The position numbers and the translations under genes were made by a program. The notes under the pieces were generated by a model. That model was not told where the DNA came from and searched no databases. It saw only the letters and a program-made list of their open reading frames with translations. Positions 63,670-64,000 of a stretch of 64,000 nt of DNA are shown here, piece after piece (position 1 is the stretch's first letter; every line of letters begins with the position of its first letter). The DNA is from Peptococcaceae bacterium BICA1-8 (lineage in GTDB: Bacteria > Bacillota > Peptococcia > Peptococcales > BICA1-8), in NCBI GenBank assembly GCA_000802045.1, contig JUEF01000086.1, positions 1 to 64,000 on the forward strand. Reading direction: 5' to 3'.

Positions 63670-64000
63670 ATGAAGGAACGGGTTGCAAAGCTAAGAAAAG
63701 AAAGTTTAGAAACTGTACCCTCTATTTCACTTGAAAGGGCACGATTGGTAACTGAGGCTTATAAAATGTACGAAGGCAAGGTTTCGGTACCTGTTTTAAG
63801 GGCGTTAACCTTCAAATATTTAATGGAGAACAAAACTATTTGTATAAATGAGGGAGAGCTGATAGTAGGAGAAAGAGGTCCTTCCCCTCAGGCTACACCT
63901 ACCTATCCAGAATTGTGCTGCCACAGCTTAGAGGATATGGAGGTTATGCATAGTCGAGAGACAATCTCCTTTTTTGTAAATGAAGAGGCCAAAAAGATTC
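63670..64000 (+). CDS. PFL-like glycyl radical enzyme, N-terminal part (cut by window edge)
   Basis: The first 110 codons follow GGAGG. The pattern SLERARLVTEAYK, VPVLRALTFKYLMENK, GELIVGERGPSP and ELCCHSLEDMEVM is that of the N-terminus of PFL-like glycyl radical enzymes, most like the hydroxyproline-dehydratase/PflD-type branch. The active-site Cys and the C-terminal glycyl loop lie beyond the window, so the substrate class cannot be set. It is partner of the activase upstream. Confidence 0.88.
   Translation, partial: MKERVAKLRKESLETVPSISLERARLVTEAYKMYEGKVSVPVLRALTFKYLMENKTICINEGELIVGERGPSPQATPTYPELCCHSLEDMEVMHSRETISFFVNEEAKKI

Overview
The window is about 64 kb of a low-GC (roughly 38-40 %) bacterial chromosome. 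Gene content points to an anaerobic, probably spore-forming member of the Clostridia (Peptococcaceae-like). The pointers are strong AGGAGG-type ribosome sites with frequent TTG/GTG starts, the mre-pbp2-min-rodA order of Firmicutes, soluble multi-PAS kinases of the sporulation-kinase type, oxygen-sensitive radical SAM and glycyl radical enzymes, the siroheme-dependent (Ahb) heme pathway, a cell-surface multiheme cytochrome, and a Hdr/APS-reductase-like redox module. No rRNA, tRNA or CRISPR array was seen. The species assignment is inference.

Layout. 1-380: 3' end of a group II intron (maturase C-terminus, then domain V), cut by the window edge. 0.57-8.5 kb: cell shape and division block mreB-mreC-mreD-pbp2, minC-minD-minE, rodA. 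8.5-9.8 kb: GtrA-like membrane protein flanked by decayed coding fragments. 9.8-18.3 kb: housekeeping and membrane genes (rhomboid protease, secreted HxCxH protein, D-Ala-D-Ala ligase-like ATP-grasp enzyme, Na/Pi symporter, DegV, TatC, PRC-barrel protein). 18.4-20.8 kb: sulfur-uptake cassette in which a YeeE/YedE transporter is split in two around a TusA gene, with a convergent LysR regulator. 21-29.4 kb: FeoA-like protein, a radical-SAM-fold protein that has lost its CX3CX2C cysteines, HEAT and DUF3786 proteins, a MoxR/VWA pair, a rhodanese lipoprotein, a MASE1 sensor kinase and a LutC-like protein. 29.6-38.5 kb: peptide ABC transporter (dppDFABC order) preceded by a DUF6305 lipoprotein/histidine kinase/response regulator operon and a truncated D-cysteine desulfhydrase. 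38.5-42.8 kb: FdnI-like cytochrome b, hexaheme lipoprotein and ahbC-ahbA-ahbB. 42.8-51.2 kb: metalloprotease-like and TPR proteins, then a Crp/Fnr regulator and the most interesting unit of the window. That unit is a DASS transporter followed by AprA-like and AprB-like subunits, a QmoB/HdrA-MvhD-like protein without its flavin domain, and a small HdrA-N-terminus-like protein. 51.5-64 kb: CopA, a LarA-like protein, YdcF, asnB with an unusual leader, a five-PAS kinase, an SDR, small proteins, and a glycyl radical enzyme (cut by the right edge) with its activase.

How it works together. The 45.9-51.2 kb operon looks like a compact APS-reductase-type flavoenzyme wired through an AprB-like ferredoxin to a Qmo/Hdr-type electron relay, next to its own substrate importer. 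No sat, dsr or full qmo genes are in the window, so the substrate is not assumed to be APS. A perfect TGTCA-N6-TGACA palindrome between the Crp/Fnr gene and this operon is a plausible operator. The Ahb genes would supply heme to the adjacent cytochrome b and hexaheme cytochrome. Intergenic regions carry an unusual abundance of 7-8 bp and about 30 bp degenerate tandem repeats.
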